DNA of 64,000 bases from Zavarzinia marina. Lineage in GTDB: Bacteria > Pseudomonadota > Alphaproteobacteria > Zavarziniales > Zavarziniaceae. Position 1 is the first letter of the stretch. Every line of letters starts with the position of its first letter. Shown in pieces: positions 1-7,952 of the stretch. Under the pieces are notes generated by a model. The model saw only the letters and a program-made list of their open reading frames with translations, was not told where the DNA came from and searched no databases. The translations under genes and the position numbers were made by a program. The DNA lies in assembly GCF_021568905.1 (NCBI RefSeq), contig NZ_JAKGSB010000008.1, positions 34,350-98,349 of the forward strand. Reading direction: 5' to 3'.

Positions 1-862
1 CCGTATCCTCGCGCAGGTCCGTCGGCAGGCGGTCGACCTTCCACGCCCATTCGAGCCGCAGCCCCGGCACCAGCTCGACATCGACGTCATATTGCAGAAT
101 GGCGACGTCGCGCCGGGTATGGCAGGCGATCGGACGCTGGCGGCCCGCGATCTCGCAGCGAAAGAAGGTCTCGCTGTCGCCGAGGAACCAGAGGTGTTTC
201 CATCCCCGCGGCAGCTCGCGCCCGTGAGCCTGACGGTCGAGTTCGCCCGCGACGAGACCTTCATGATCGCCGAGCGCCTGGAGCCGGCGCAATCCTTCCT
301 CGATCGGCACGGCCCAGACCAGCACCGCCACCAGCATGCAGCCCGCGACCTTGTCGTAGTCGCGCGGGTCGGTCCCCAGGGTGCCGTCCGGCTTTGCCCA
401 TTCGCCCGGAAAATAGCTGGCGAGGGACAATTCGCCGCCCGCCCCGGTCGCCACCAGGGAATGGCTGGCCCGGGTGCCGCGAAAGACCGGGCCATCGCCG
501 ATGCGCAGCCACATCTGGAACGGCGGCGCCACCCAGATGTCGAGCGGACGCGCGAGGTCGGTGCGGCCGGCGGCGAAGGTCGTGACGCGATCGCCGGCAT
601 CGAGCCGGATCCCGGTCCTGGTCCAGGGTGGGCGCGTGGCCGGCAGTTCGACCAGGCGCGCGTCGACCAGCGTGCCCGGCGGCAGCCGCCGCAGCACGGT
701 CTCGAAATGGCGCCTGAAAGCCGCCAGATCGGGGCCCGGATCCACCCGGCGGGCCAGGCGTCGGCGCATATGGCGAAAGCCGAGCCGCGCCGCGACCCCG
801 AGCGCGGCAATCCGGCCGGGCACGCGGGCGCGCTTCAAGGTCGTCGGCATGTCGTCGGTCAT
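1..862 (-). CDS. DUF3047-like protein, 3' end cut by window
   Basis: Reading leftward from an ATG at 862 gives an open frame to the window edge, with a strong ribosome site (a run of G followed by GGAGG) about 8 bases upstream. The first ~35 residues are basic. Then comes a segment resembling a beta-sandwich (WVAPPFQMWLRIGDGPVF, about residue 110), and near the cut end LEWAWKVDRLP, which resembles the conserved core of DUF3047 proteins. No catalytic function is known for that family. The stop codon of this frame lies outside the window, so length is unknown. It starts 37 bases from the stop of the acyl-CoA dehydrogenase gene on the same strand and is probably co-transcribed with it. The DUF3047 assignment is from memory of the motif and is moderate. 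Confidence 0.6.
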   Translation of the reverse strand, partial: MTDDMPTTLKRARVPGRIAALGVAARLGFRHMRRRLARRVDPGPDLAAFRRHFETVLRRLPPGTLVDARLVELPATRPPWTRTGIRLDAGDRVTTFAAGRTDLARPLDIWVAPPFQMWLRIGDGPVFRGTRASHSLVATGAGGELSLASYFPGEWAKPDGTLGTDPRDYDKVAGCMLVAVLVWAVPIEEGLRRLQALGDHEGLVAGELDRQAHGRELPRGWKHLWFLGDSETFFRCEIAGRQRPIACHTRRDVAILQYDVDVELVPGLRLEWAWKVDRLPTDLREDT

Positions 863-898
863 GGCGTGTCCTCCCCCCGAGGTTGGCACGCCCGAGAT

Positions 899-2083
899 TT
901 ACAGGCCGAGCGCCAGCTTGGCCATGATGTTCCGCTGCACCTCGTTGGTGCCGGCGTAGATCGACATCGCCCTGTTGTTCAGATACTGCGCAACCATGAT
1001 CGGCGCCTCGGCCGGGCCCATGGGGGCGTCGTTGGCGCCGGGCCGGGTCCAATGATGGGCATAGGGGATGCCGGCATATTCGAGCGCGGCGAGGCCGAGT
1101 TCGTTCACCTGCTGCATCAACTCCGTGCCCTGGGTCTTCAGCATGGAGGATTCGGCCGCCATCATGGCGCCCTGGCTGATCGCCGACATTACCCGATGCT
1201 CGGTCACGGTCAGCGCGTCCAGGGCGATCGAAACCTCGGCCAGGCGGCGGCGGAAGCCCTCGTCCTCGGCGGCGCCGGTCTCCCGCGCGACCCGGGCGAG
1301 ACGTTCCAGCGCCACGCGGACCCCGGCGCCCCAGGCATTGCCGCGCTCGTGCACCAGCAGATATTTGGCGATGGTCCAGCCCTCGCCTTCCTTCCCGATG
1401 CGGTTCGCCTTCGGCACGCGCACGCCGTCGAAGAAGACCTGGTTCACCTCGTGATCGCCGGCGATCGTGATGATCGGCTGGATGGAGATGCCGGGCGTAT
1501 CCATGTCGATCAGGATGAAGGTGATGCCTTCCTGGGGCTTGCCCGACGTGTCGGTGCGCACCAGGGCGAACATGCGGTTGGCGAATTGCGCCTGTGTGGT
1601 CCAGATCTTGGTGCCGTCGATGACGTAATCGTCGCCGTCGGAGACCGCGCGGCACTTCAGCGACGCGAGATCCGAGCCGGAACCGGGCTCGGAGTAGCCC
1701 TGGCACCAATAGTCCTCGCCCGAGAGGATGCGCGGCAGATAGAAGTCCTTCTGGTCCTGACGCCCGAAGGCCATGATCACGGGCGACACCATCTTCAGGC
1801 CCATGGGGCTCAGATGCGGCGTCTGCGCCTTGGCGCATTCGGTATCGAAGATGTAGCGCCGGACCACGCCCCAGCCGGTGCCGCCATGTTCGACCGGCCA
1901 ATGGGGCGCCGCCCAGCCCCGCGCGTTCAGCACCTTCAGCCAGCCGATGTTCCATTCCTTCTCGGAAAAGGCGCTGGTCGCGGCGCGGCCGGCGGCGCGC
2001 AGCTCCTCGGTCAGATTCTCGGCCAGGAACGCCCGCACCTCGGCACGGAACGCCTCGTCTTCGTCGCTGAAGCGCAGGTCCAT
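899..2083 (-). CDS. Acyl-CoA dehydrogenase family protein
   Basis: Encodes 394 residues, normal for the FAD-dependent acyl-CoA dehydrogenase family, which introduces an alpha,beta double bond into acyl-CoA. The flavin and substrate loop WCQGYSEPGSGSDLASLK is at about residues 126-143, followed by the TKIWTTQA segment. The C-terminus has YAGTNEVQRNIMAK at about 376-389. In MCAD-type enzymes the catalytic glutamate sits where this protein has alanine (YEGT versus YAGT). Relatives with that change place the base elsewhere or work with a partner subunit, so the substrate is not predictable. The ATG at 2083 is preceded by GGGGAG. The same frame stays open upstream, but that stretch is arginine-rich and shadow-like. 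Probably in one unit with the upstream WS/DGAT gene and the downstream DUF3047-like gene. Confidence 0.9.
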   Translation of the reverse strand: MDLRFSDEDEAFRAEVRAFLAENLTEELRAAGRAATSAFSEKEWNIGWLKVLNARGWAAPHWPVEHGGTGWGVVRRYIFDTECAKAQTPHLSPMGLKMVSPVIMAFGRQDQKDFYLPRILSGEDYWCQGYSEPGSGSDLASLKCRAVSDGDDYVIDGTKIWTTQAQFANRMFALVRTDTSGKPQEGITFILIDMDTPGISIQPIITIAGDHEVNQVFFDGVRVPKANRIGKEGEGWTIAKYLLVHERGNAWGAGVRVALERLARVARETGAAEDEGFRRRLAEVSIALDALTVTEHRVMSAISQGAMMAAESSMLKTQGTELMQQVNELGLAALEYAGIPYAHHWTRPGANDAPMGPAEAPIMVAQYLNNRAMSIYAGTNEVQRNIMAKLALGL

Positions 2084-2228
2084 CGTCTTCTCCCCGTCGG
2101 CCCTTCGTCCGGCCGCCCCCATCTGGCGGTTCTCGGTGCGAAGACCGTGCATTTCTCGCTTTCCGCCATTCTGGCGAAGCGGGGAGAAGGGCTCAAGTTC
2201 GCCTTTTCGACGTCGCGGCCGCCTGGGC

Positions 2229-3752
2229 TCAGGCGGCGTCCGGGCCCTTCCTGCTCGCGATTTCGTCGACCGTCGCCTTGATTCTGCCGGCCCCGAGAAC
2301 CGGCATGGGGCGGGCAGCGACGCGGGCGGCGATCGCCTCCGCCTCGTCGGCGCGGGTCTTCGCCGCCACCACCAGTTCGTCGAGGGCAAGAGCGAGACCG
2401 TCGGCGAAGCGTTCGACATCGGGCACCGCCTCGCGGTCCACGATCACGCCGAACTCGACATGATCCATATAGGACTGGACCGTCAGATTGATGCCGACGC
2501 CGTCCGCCGGGATCGAGACCGGGAAGATATGGGCGAGCTGCGCGCCGGCCAGATAGAGCGGAAAGCCCGGCCCCGGCACGTTGGAGATGACGGTGTTGAA
2601 CACCGGCCGGTGCAGGTCGGCGATCTTGTAGCGGGAATAGAGCCGGGCCGCGCGCGCCGCCACCAGCGGGGCCGCGAACAGCGACCAGTCGCGCAGCATG
2701 TCGGCGGGCAGGGCCTTGTAGCTCTCCTTCGCCTCGCGGGTCGATTCCTTGATGGTGGCGATGCGCTCGATCACGTCGTCGATGTCGGTCGCCAGCGAGA
2801 CCAGCATGGCCGAGACCCGGTTGGCCTGGACGCCCTTCTCTTCCTCGCTGCGGACGGAGATCGGGCACATGGCGATCAGCGGGCGTTCCGGCAGTTCGCC
2901 GAGACCGTCGAGATAGGACCGCAGGGCCCCGGCGCAGACCGCCAGCACCACGTCGTTCACGGTACAGCCGAGCTGGTTCTTCACCTCCTTCACCGCATCG
3001 AGGGAAAGGGTCCGGACGGCGAAGCGGCGATGCGGCGTCAGCGCCCGGTTGAAGGGCGTGTGCGGCGCCTGGAAGGGTGCGGGCGGCAGATGGGCGCCCG
3101 GCTCCAGCGCGCGCTTGCCGACATTGAGCAGCGTGCCGAGGAGCTTCGGCATGCGCCGCGCCATCGACAGGGGCTGGACCACGCCGTGGACGGCGGCGCG
3201 CACCAGCATCCCCACCTCGCTGGGCGAGCGGTCCGGCGTCCAGGGCCGTTCGGGCGGTTCCACGTTGCGCGGCTCCGGCGAAAAGTCGAGGAGGGACACC
3301 AGGAGTTCCGTGCCCGAAACGCCGTCGACGCAGCAATGATGGATCTTGGTGTAGATGGCGACGCCGCCGCCCTCCAGCCCCTCGATGACGTAGAATTCCC
3401 AGAGCGGGCGCGAGCGGTCGAGCGGGCGGGAATGCAGCCGCGCCACCAGATCCATCAGGTCCGCCGTCCGGCCCGGCGGCGGCACGGCGATGTGGCGCAT
3501 GTGGAAGTCGAGGTCGAAATCGGCGTCCTCGACCCAGAGCGGATGGTCGATGTCGAGGGGCACGAACTGCAGGCGCCGGCGGTAGGCGCGGGCCAGATGC
3601 AGCCGGCTTTCGACCAGCGCCTTCACCCGCTCGAAGAAACTCGTCTCGGCTTCCGGTGGCGGCTCCAGGATCAGCAGGCCGCCCACATGCATGTGGTTGG
3701 TCGGGGTTTCGAGATACAGAAACGAGGCGTCCAGGCCACTCAGGCGTTCCAT
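2229..3752 (-). CDS. WS/DGAT family O-acyltransferase (wax ester/triacylglycerol synthase type)
   Basis: A 507-residue protein with the family's catalytic motif HHxxxDG, seen as HHCCVDG at residues 138-144, where the second histidine acts as base. The N-terminus (MERLSGLDASFLYLETPTNH) and a C-terminal PGPGFPLYLAGAQL segment are typical of bacterial wax ester synthase/diacylglycerol acyltransferases, which transfer acyl groups from acyl-CoA to fatty alcohols or diacylglycerol. Members vary widely in substrate, and some bacterial copies are only weakly active. The ATG has GGGGGAGACGG upstream. It lies 145 bases before the acyl-CoA dehydrogenase start on the same strand. This supports a fatty-acyl context, although whether the cell makes neutral-lipid storage cannot be told from the window. 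Confidence 0.9.
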   Translation of the reverse strand: MERLSGLDASFLYLETPTNHMHVGGLLILEPPPEAETSFFERVKALVESRLHLARAYRRRLQFVPLDIDHPLWVEDADFDLDFHMRHIAVPPPGRTADLMDLVARLHSRPLDRSRPLWEFYVIEGLEGGGVAIYTKIHHCCVDGVSGTELLVSLLDFSPEPRNVEPPERPWTPDRSPSEVGMLVRAAVHGVVQPLSMARRMPKLLGTLLNVGKRALEPGAHLPPAPFQAPHTPFNRALTPHRRFAVRTLSLDAVKEVKNQLGCTVNDVVLAVCAGALRSYLDGLGELPERPLIAMCPISVRSEEEKGVQANRVSAMLVSLATDIDDVIERIATIKESTREAKESYKALPADMLRDWSLFAAPLVAARAARLYSRYKIADLHRPVFNTVISNVPGPGFPLYLAGAQLAHIFPVSIPADGVGINLTVQSYMDHVEFGVIVDREAVPDVERFADGLALALDELVVAAKTRADEAEAIAARVAARPMPVLGAGRIKATVDEIASRKGPDAA

Positions 3753-3823
3753 GATCTCCGTCTCCCCCGGCTTGTTCCGTCCTAGGGGTAGCGCCCTCGG
3801 GCCCGCCGATCAATGCGCGAATT

Positions 3824-5062
3824 TCAGACCGCCTCGTCCGCGTCGGGCGTGGAGCGCGGGTTGAGTTCGGCGACAGCCGGCGTCGTCGGCATGGCGACGA
3901 AGGGCCCCTGCGCCTCGGTCGGCGGGGCTGCGCGCACGCGCATGCGATAGACCGTGAACAGCGCCGCCAGGCCATAGATGCCGCCGATGAAGAAGAACAG
4001 GGCGGACGGGCCGAACCAGGCCATCAGGTAGCTGGCGGCGGGCGGCCCGGCGACGGAGCCGAGCGCCCAGCACAGGAGAAGACCGGCCGAAACGCCCACC
4101 ACCTCGTCCTGGTCCGCGAAATCATTGGCGTGGCCGACCGCCAGCGGATAGATGACGAAGACCGCCCCGCCGAAGACGAAACCGAGGATGTTGAGGGCCG
4201 GCGCCGAGGTGCCGACGGCCGCCATGACGACCGCCGCCACGACGGTGGCGAGCAGGGCGCCGAGGAGCACGCTGCGCCGGTCGAAGCGGTCGGAGGCCCA
4301 GCCGATCGGCCATTGCAGGGTCAGGCCGCCGACGAAGACCAACGCCATGAAGACGGCGATCTGCCCGGCATCGAGGCCGATCGCGGCGGCGAAGGTGGGG
4401 CCCGCCAGGGCGAGCGAGGTATTGCCGATGCCGCAGGCGACGGTCGCGACGACGGCGACGGGCGAGACCCGGACCAGGCGCCCGAGGCCGTAGCGGATGG
4501 GCCCCGCCACCACCGGCGCCTGGACCCGGGTCAGGGCGATCGGCACGAGGCAGAGCGAGAGCAGCAGGCCGCCGGCGACGAAGAGCGTGGGCGCCGCCGG
4601 ATCGCCGGACGCGATCAGGGCCTGACCGCCCGAATAGGCCAGCTTGTCGGTGATCATATAGGCGGCGAGCACGGCGCCCCGCGTCGTCGTGGTCGCCCGC
4701 GCGTTCAGCCAGCTTTCGGCCACCGTATAGAGGCCGGCGGCGCAGAAGCCGGTGCCGAGGCGGAAGACCGACCAGGCATAGGCATCGTCCACCAGCGCCA
4801 GCCCCAGGGCGGAGGCGGTGGCGAGCCCGCCGAAGGCGGCAAAGGCGCGCACGGGCCCGACCGCCGAAATCGTCTGGCGCCCGAACAGACAGCCGAGCAG
4901 GAAACCCAGGGGATAGCCGGCCATGACCAGGGAGGTCAGATGCGCCGGCACCTCTTCCAGCCCCAGGCGGATACCGACCATGGTGGCGATCAGGCCGATG
5001 CCGGAAGAGACACAGGTGATCCCCATCAGGACGGGGGTGACGGCAGTCAGGGACCGAAACAT
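3824..5062 (-). CDS. MFS transporter, YcaD-like
   Basis: A 412-residue protein with about twelve hydrophobic segments. The first helix begins right after MFRSLTAVTPVLMG, and the VAESWLNARAT segment near residue 110 resembles the YcaD subgroup of the major facilitator superfamily, whose substrates are mostly unknown. The start is placed at 5062 because GGAGAG stands about 6 bases before it. An upstream in-frame ATG at 5137 would add a polar tail that does not suit an inner-membrane N-terminus. It ends 71 bases before the WS/DGAT gene start and could be transcribed into it. It diverges from mepA across about 150 bases. The tail after the last helix is soluble and acidic. Confidence 0.85.
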   Translation of the reverse strand: MFRSLTAVTPVLMGITCVSSGIGLIATMVGIRLGLEEVPAHLTSLVMAGYPLGFLLGCLFGRQTISAVGPVRAFAAFGGLATASALGLALVDDAYAWSVFRLGTGFCAAGLYTVAESWLNARATTTTRGAVLAAYMITDKLAYSGGQALIASGDPAAPTLFVAGGLLLSLCLVPIALTRVQAPVVAGPIRYGLGRLVRVSPVAVVATVACGIGNTSLALAGPTFAAAIGLDAGQIAVFMALVFVGGLTLQWPIGWASDRFDRRSVLLGALLATVVAAVVMAAVGTSAPALNILGFVFGGAVFVIYPLAVGHANDFADQDEVVGVSAGLLLCWALGSVAGPPAASYLMAWFGPSALFFFIGGIYGLAALFTVYRMRVRAAPPTEAQGPFVAMPTTPAVAELNPRSTPDADEAV

Positions 5063-5214
5063 TCCGCTCTCCAGGCCTCGGCAATCGCGCCACGGCGTGA
5101 TGCCGCCGAGTGTGTCGTCGCCGCGCGCCGGCATCAAGAGGGGCCGACGCCGGTCAGGGCTGCGGTGCGCGATGGCGCATCGACGTCGATGCCCCCGCGC
5201 GCTAGGATTCGGCG

Positions 5215-6060
5215 ATGGCCCCTCTTCGTCTCGCCGCGATTCTCCTCGCTGTCTGCCTGCCGTCGATCACGGGGGCGCAGACGCGCTACGACACGCCCTG
5301 GGCCCATGTCGAGGCGCCGTCTTCGGGACCCGCGCGGGCGATCGGCGGGGCCGCCGCCGGCTGTATCGCGGGCGCGGCCGCCCTGCCGGCGGAGGGGGAA
5401 GGCTTTCAGGTGCTGCGGCGCTGGCGCAACCGCTTCTGGGGCCACGGCGATCTCGTCGCCTACCTGAAACGGCTGGGTGGGCGCCAGGCGGCGGCCGGCT
5501 TCGGCCCCCTGCTGATCGGCGACATGTCGCAGCCGCGCGGCGGGCCCATGGCCTTCGGCCACCGCAGCCACCAGATCGGCATCGACGTCGACATCCTCTT
5601 CACCACCGGGCCCATGAGCGCGGACGCACGCGAGAGCCTGCGCGCGCCGCCCTCGATGCTGGCGGGCGACGGCAGGACGGTGGCGACGGAGCGCTTCGGC
5701 CCGGCGCAGATCGCCATGCTGCGCAGCGCGGCCGGCGATCCCGCCGTCGCCCGGATCTTCGTCAATTTCCATCTGAAGAAATATCTCTGCGACCGCCTGC
5801 CCGCCGCCGAGCGCGGCTGGCTGCACAAGGTCCGGCCGTGGCTCGGCCATGACGAGCATTTCCACGTCCGCCTGCTGTGCCCGGCCGACAGTCCGTCGTG
5901 CAGGGAACAGGCTCCGATCCCGGCCGGCGACGGCTGCGGCGACGATCTCGCGCAATGGTTCCGCCCCCCGCCGCCGCGCGATCCGAACGCGCCGAAACCG
6001 AAGCCGCCCAGCGCCCCCGTGCTGCCCGCCGCCTGCGATGCCGTGCTGACCGCGCCCTGA
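5215..6060 (+). CDS. mepA: Penicillin-insensitive murein endopeptidase MepA (M74)
   Basis: Encodes 281 residues starting with a cleavable signal peptide (MAPLRLAAILLAVCLPSITGAQ). MepA is a periplasmic zinc endopeptidase that cuts peptide cross-links between murein strands. The zinc motifs are visible: GDMSQPRGGP, then GHRSHQIGIDVDI with H116, H119, D124 and D126, and near residue 210 WLHKVRPWLGHDEHFHVRL. The C-terminus is a proline-rich tail after the last cysteines. The family length is about 270, so the gene looks intact. It sits in a short region with two further cell-wall enzymes (the DUF882 protein and the L,D-transpeptidase), although those lie on the other strand. Confidence 0.93.
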   Translation: MAPLRLAAILLAVCLPSITGAQTRYDTPWAHVEAPSSGPARAIGGAAAGCIAGAAALPAEGEGFQVLRRWRNRFWGHGDLVAYLKRLGGRQAAAGFGPLLIGDMSQPRGGPMAFGHRSHQIGIDVDILFTTGPMSADARESLRAPPSMLAGDGRTVATERFGPAQIAMLRSAAGDPAVARIFVNFHLKKYLCDRLPAAERGWLHKVRPWLGHDEHFHVRLLCPADSPSCREQAPIPAGDGCGDDLAQWFRPPPPRDPNAPKPKPPSAPVLPAACDAVLTAP

Positions 6061-6153
6061 TTTTGCTGCGAATCAGCGCCTGAAGGTTCAGAATCGGACC
6101 GTTGGCTGCGCATTCGGCCGTTCTTCGTGCGGATCTTCTGCGGAGGGAACGAG

Positions 6154-6915
6154 ATGACGGTGAGCCGACGGGCACTCCTTGCGGGGGGCTTCGGCCTTCT
6201 CGCCGGGGCCTGTGCCGGGACGGCGCCCAGGGTGGCCGCACCGCGACGCGGTGACTTCGGCATCCTGCTTTCGGACGGCACCCGCGTCGTGGCGCCGCCG
6301 GGGGCGGGCGCTGGCACGGCGCTGCCGGCCGTCGTCTTCCTGCCGGCGACCGACGGCACGGCGTCCGGCCTCTATCGCTATTACGCCGAAAGCCACGCCG
6401 CCGCCGGCGATTTCGTCGCCATCCTGCCGCCCGGCAGCAGCAGCCGCGCCGACTACAGCAGCGGGGAGCGCTTCGCCGCCACCGTGCGCGAATGGGACGA
6501 GCGGGTGCGCGCGGGCCTCGACCGCCACGGCGCGCGTTTCGGCGTCGATCCGGCGCGCGTCGCGCTGTCGGGCTTCTCGCTGGGCGGCGATCTCGCCTGG
6601 GCGCTGTCCCTGCGCTCGCCCGAAGCCTATTGCGGTGCCGTGGTCATGGGCAGCCGCTGCGGCTTTCGCGCCGGCCACAGCCTCAGCATCTTGTCGTTCC
6701 GGGGCTATCGCTTCGCCCTGCTGCGCGGGTCCGACGAGTCCAACGCGCGGGCCGGCGGCATGGCGGCCGCCCGCCGCCTGCTGACGTCGGAAGGCATCGC
6801 CCATATCTACGACGAAGTCCCGGGCAGCCACGTCCGGGCGCCGCCGCCGGTGTTCATGGGGGCGGTGGACTACGTCCTGGGCCGGGCGCCGCCGGCCTGG
6901 GCCCTGACGGTCTGA
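6154..6915 (+). CDS. Alpha/beta-hydrolase fold protein, exported (Tat-like or lipoprotein signal)
   Basis: A 253-residue protein translated from ATG 6154, which has GGAGGG 7 bases upstream. The N-terminus MTVSRRALLAGGFGLLAGAC combines a twin-arginine-like start with a cysteine at position 20, so it could be a Tat substrate or a lipoprotein. The body resembles the dienelactone hydrolase/PHB depolymerase group. The nucleophile elbow GFSLGGD holds the serine, and a late SHVRAPPP supplies a plausible histidine. The substrate is unknown. It lies 93 bases after mepA on the same strand and ends 10 bases from the convergent DUF882 gene. Confidence 0.75.
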   Translation: MTVSRRALLAGGFGLLAGACAGTAPRVAAPRRGDFGILLSDGTRVVAPPGAGAGTALPAVVFLPATDGTASGLYRYYAESHAAAGDFVAILPPGSSSRADYSSGERFAATVREWDERVRAGLDRHGARFGVDPARVALSGFSLGGDLAWALSLRSPEAYCGAVVMGSRCGFRAGHSLSILSFRGYRFALLRGSDESNARAGGMAAARRLLTSEGIAHIYDEVPGSHVRAPPPVFMGAVDYVLGRAPPAWALTV

Positions 6916-6925
6916 GAGGGGGCGC

Positions 6926-7591
6926 TCAGCCGCCCCAGGTGCGCACCGGGCCGGTGTCGACATGGACGAAGTTGGAGCGGCGGTAATAGCCGACGCCCCC
7001 CTCGCCCATCGCGACGGCGGTCTTGTAGAGGCCGCGCAGGTTGCGCTCCGGCATGCGGATGTCGAGGGCCATGCCCTGGATGTGGAAGGAATTGCGCGCC
7101 ACGCCCCGGCTTTCGGAGGCGCGCTTCGCATTGGTGCGCGGCGCCCGATAGGCGGAGACGATCTGCACCGGCGCGCCGCCGGTCTCGAGGCGATGGCTGA
7201 GCAGGGTCAGCAGGTCGAAGAGCTGCGGATCGATGCGATGCACCTCGTTGGCGCGATGGTCGCGCAACAGGATGTTCAGCTTCTGCAGCGCGTCGCCGAC
7301 GTATTGACCGTCGCGCCAATAGACGCTGGTGAAGCTTTCGCCCGTGTTCAGATTCTTGAGGGAGAGCTTGCGCGGCCCACCGATGGCGGCCAGGGCGTCG
7401 GCGGGCTTCAGCAGGCCGCCCGCGACCGTCGCGGCGGCGAGACCGAGACCGACACCGAGAAGGCGGCGGCGCGTCGTGGGCACGGGATCGGGCGATACGG
7501 CACTGGAGGGAGCGTTGCTGGCAGCAAGCCCCACGGACTGCTGCTGGTTCGAATCTGCGGTCACCCGGCGAATCAGTCGCTCCAACGCCAT
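6926..7591 (-). CDS. DUF882 / YcbK-like M15-type murein peptidase, Tat-exported
   Basis: A 221-residue protein. After a short polar N-terminus there is a twin-arginine signal (TTRRRLLGVGLGLAAATVAG, about residues 39-58). The mature part carries the DUF882 signature: SAYRAPRTN, then SFHIQGMALDIRMP with the zinc-type H and D, and a C-terminal FVHVDTGPVRTWGG with another histidine. The family is related to D,D-peptidases of the M15 group and is believed to act on peptidoglycan. The ATG at 7591 is preferred over a GTG at 7600, because the AAAGGG site sits at a proper distance only for the ATG. It is convergent with the hydrolase gene and lies downstream, on the same strand, of the L,D-transpeptidase gene. 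Confidence 0.87.
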   Translation of the reverse strand: MALERLIRRVTADSNQQQSVGLAASNAPSSAVSPDPVPTTRRRLLGVGLGLAAATVAGGLLKPADALAAIGGPRKLSLKNLNTGESFTSVYWRDGQYVGDALQKLNILLRDHRANEVHRIDPQLFDLLTLLSHRLETGGAPVQIVSAYRAPRTNAKRASESRGVARNSFHIQGMALDIRMPERNLRGLYKTAVAMGEGGVGYYRRSNFVHVDTGPVRTWGG

Positions 7592-7952
7592 CTTTCGCAC
7601 CCTTTGTTACGGCCGTTCCCCGCCGTGGGTTTACGGCCTCTGCCCCTATCGGCACCTCGCGCGGTGCCTTGTCTCTTTCGATGCTTGTTTGTTCTTGATG
7701 CTTGCTTGCGAATCACCGCCCCCTGCCGAGCGACGGCTAGAGATTACCCACAGTCTTTAGTGTTGCAAGACCGATACATCCCATTGTCCGGTGAGAAATC
7801 TTAAAATTTTCTCCCCAACTGGGACTTTTTCGCCACACCCGTTCAGGGGGTGGCGGCGCGTGGATGGATATTGCACCAGCCCGCCGCATCCGGGGATGCG
7901 GCAAACTGCCGGTGGGGCGAAATGCCGGCGAGGTGACGGGGCGGTTTTCGGA
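7592..7952. other. Intergenic region with one hairpin, no gene seen
   Basis: About 360 bases between the DUF882 start and the L,D-transpeptidase stop, both on the minus strand. The stretch 7745-7830 is clearly more A+T rich than the surroundings and is the likely place for the DUF882 promoter, but I cannot pick a convincing -35/-10 pair. An 8-bp perfect hairpin (GCCGCATC, CGGG loop) lies at 7883-7902, 50 bases downstream of the L,D-transpeptidase stop. It may stop transcription, although no T-run follows it. I found no open frame with a ribosome site here. Confidence 0.5.

Noticed and set aside
92..2281. Very long plus-strand open frame opposite the acyl-CoA dehydrogenase and DUF3047 genes
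   Set aside because: It is arginine/glycine/histidine-rich, lacks a ribosome site and lies antisense to a gene with recognisable domains. This is a normal shadow in high-GC DNA.
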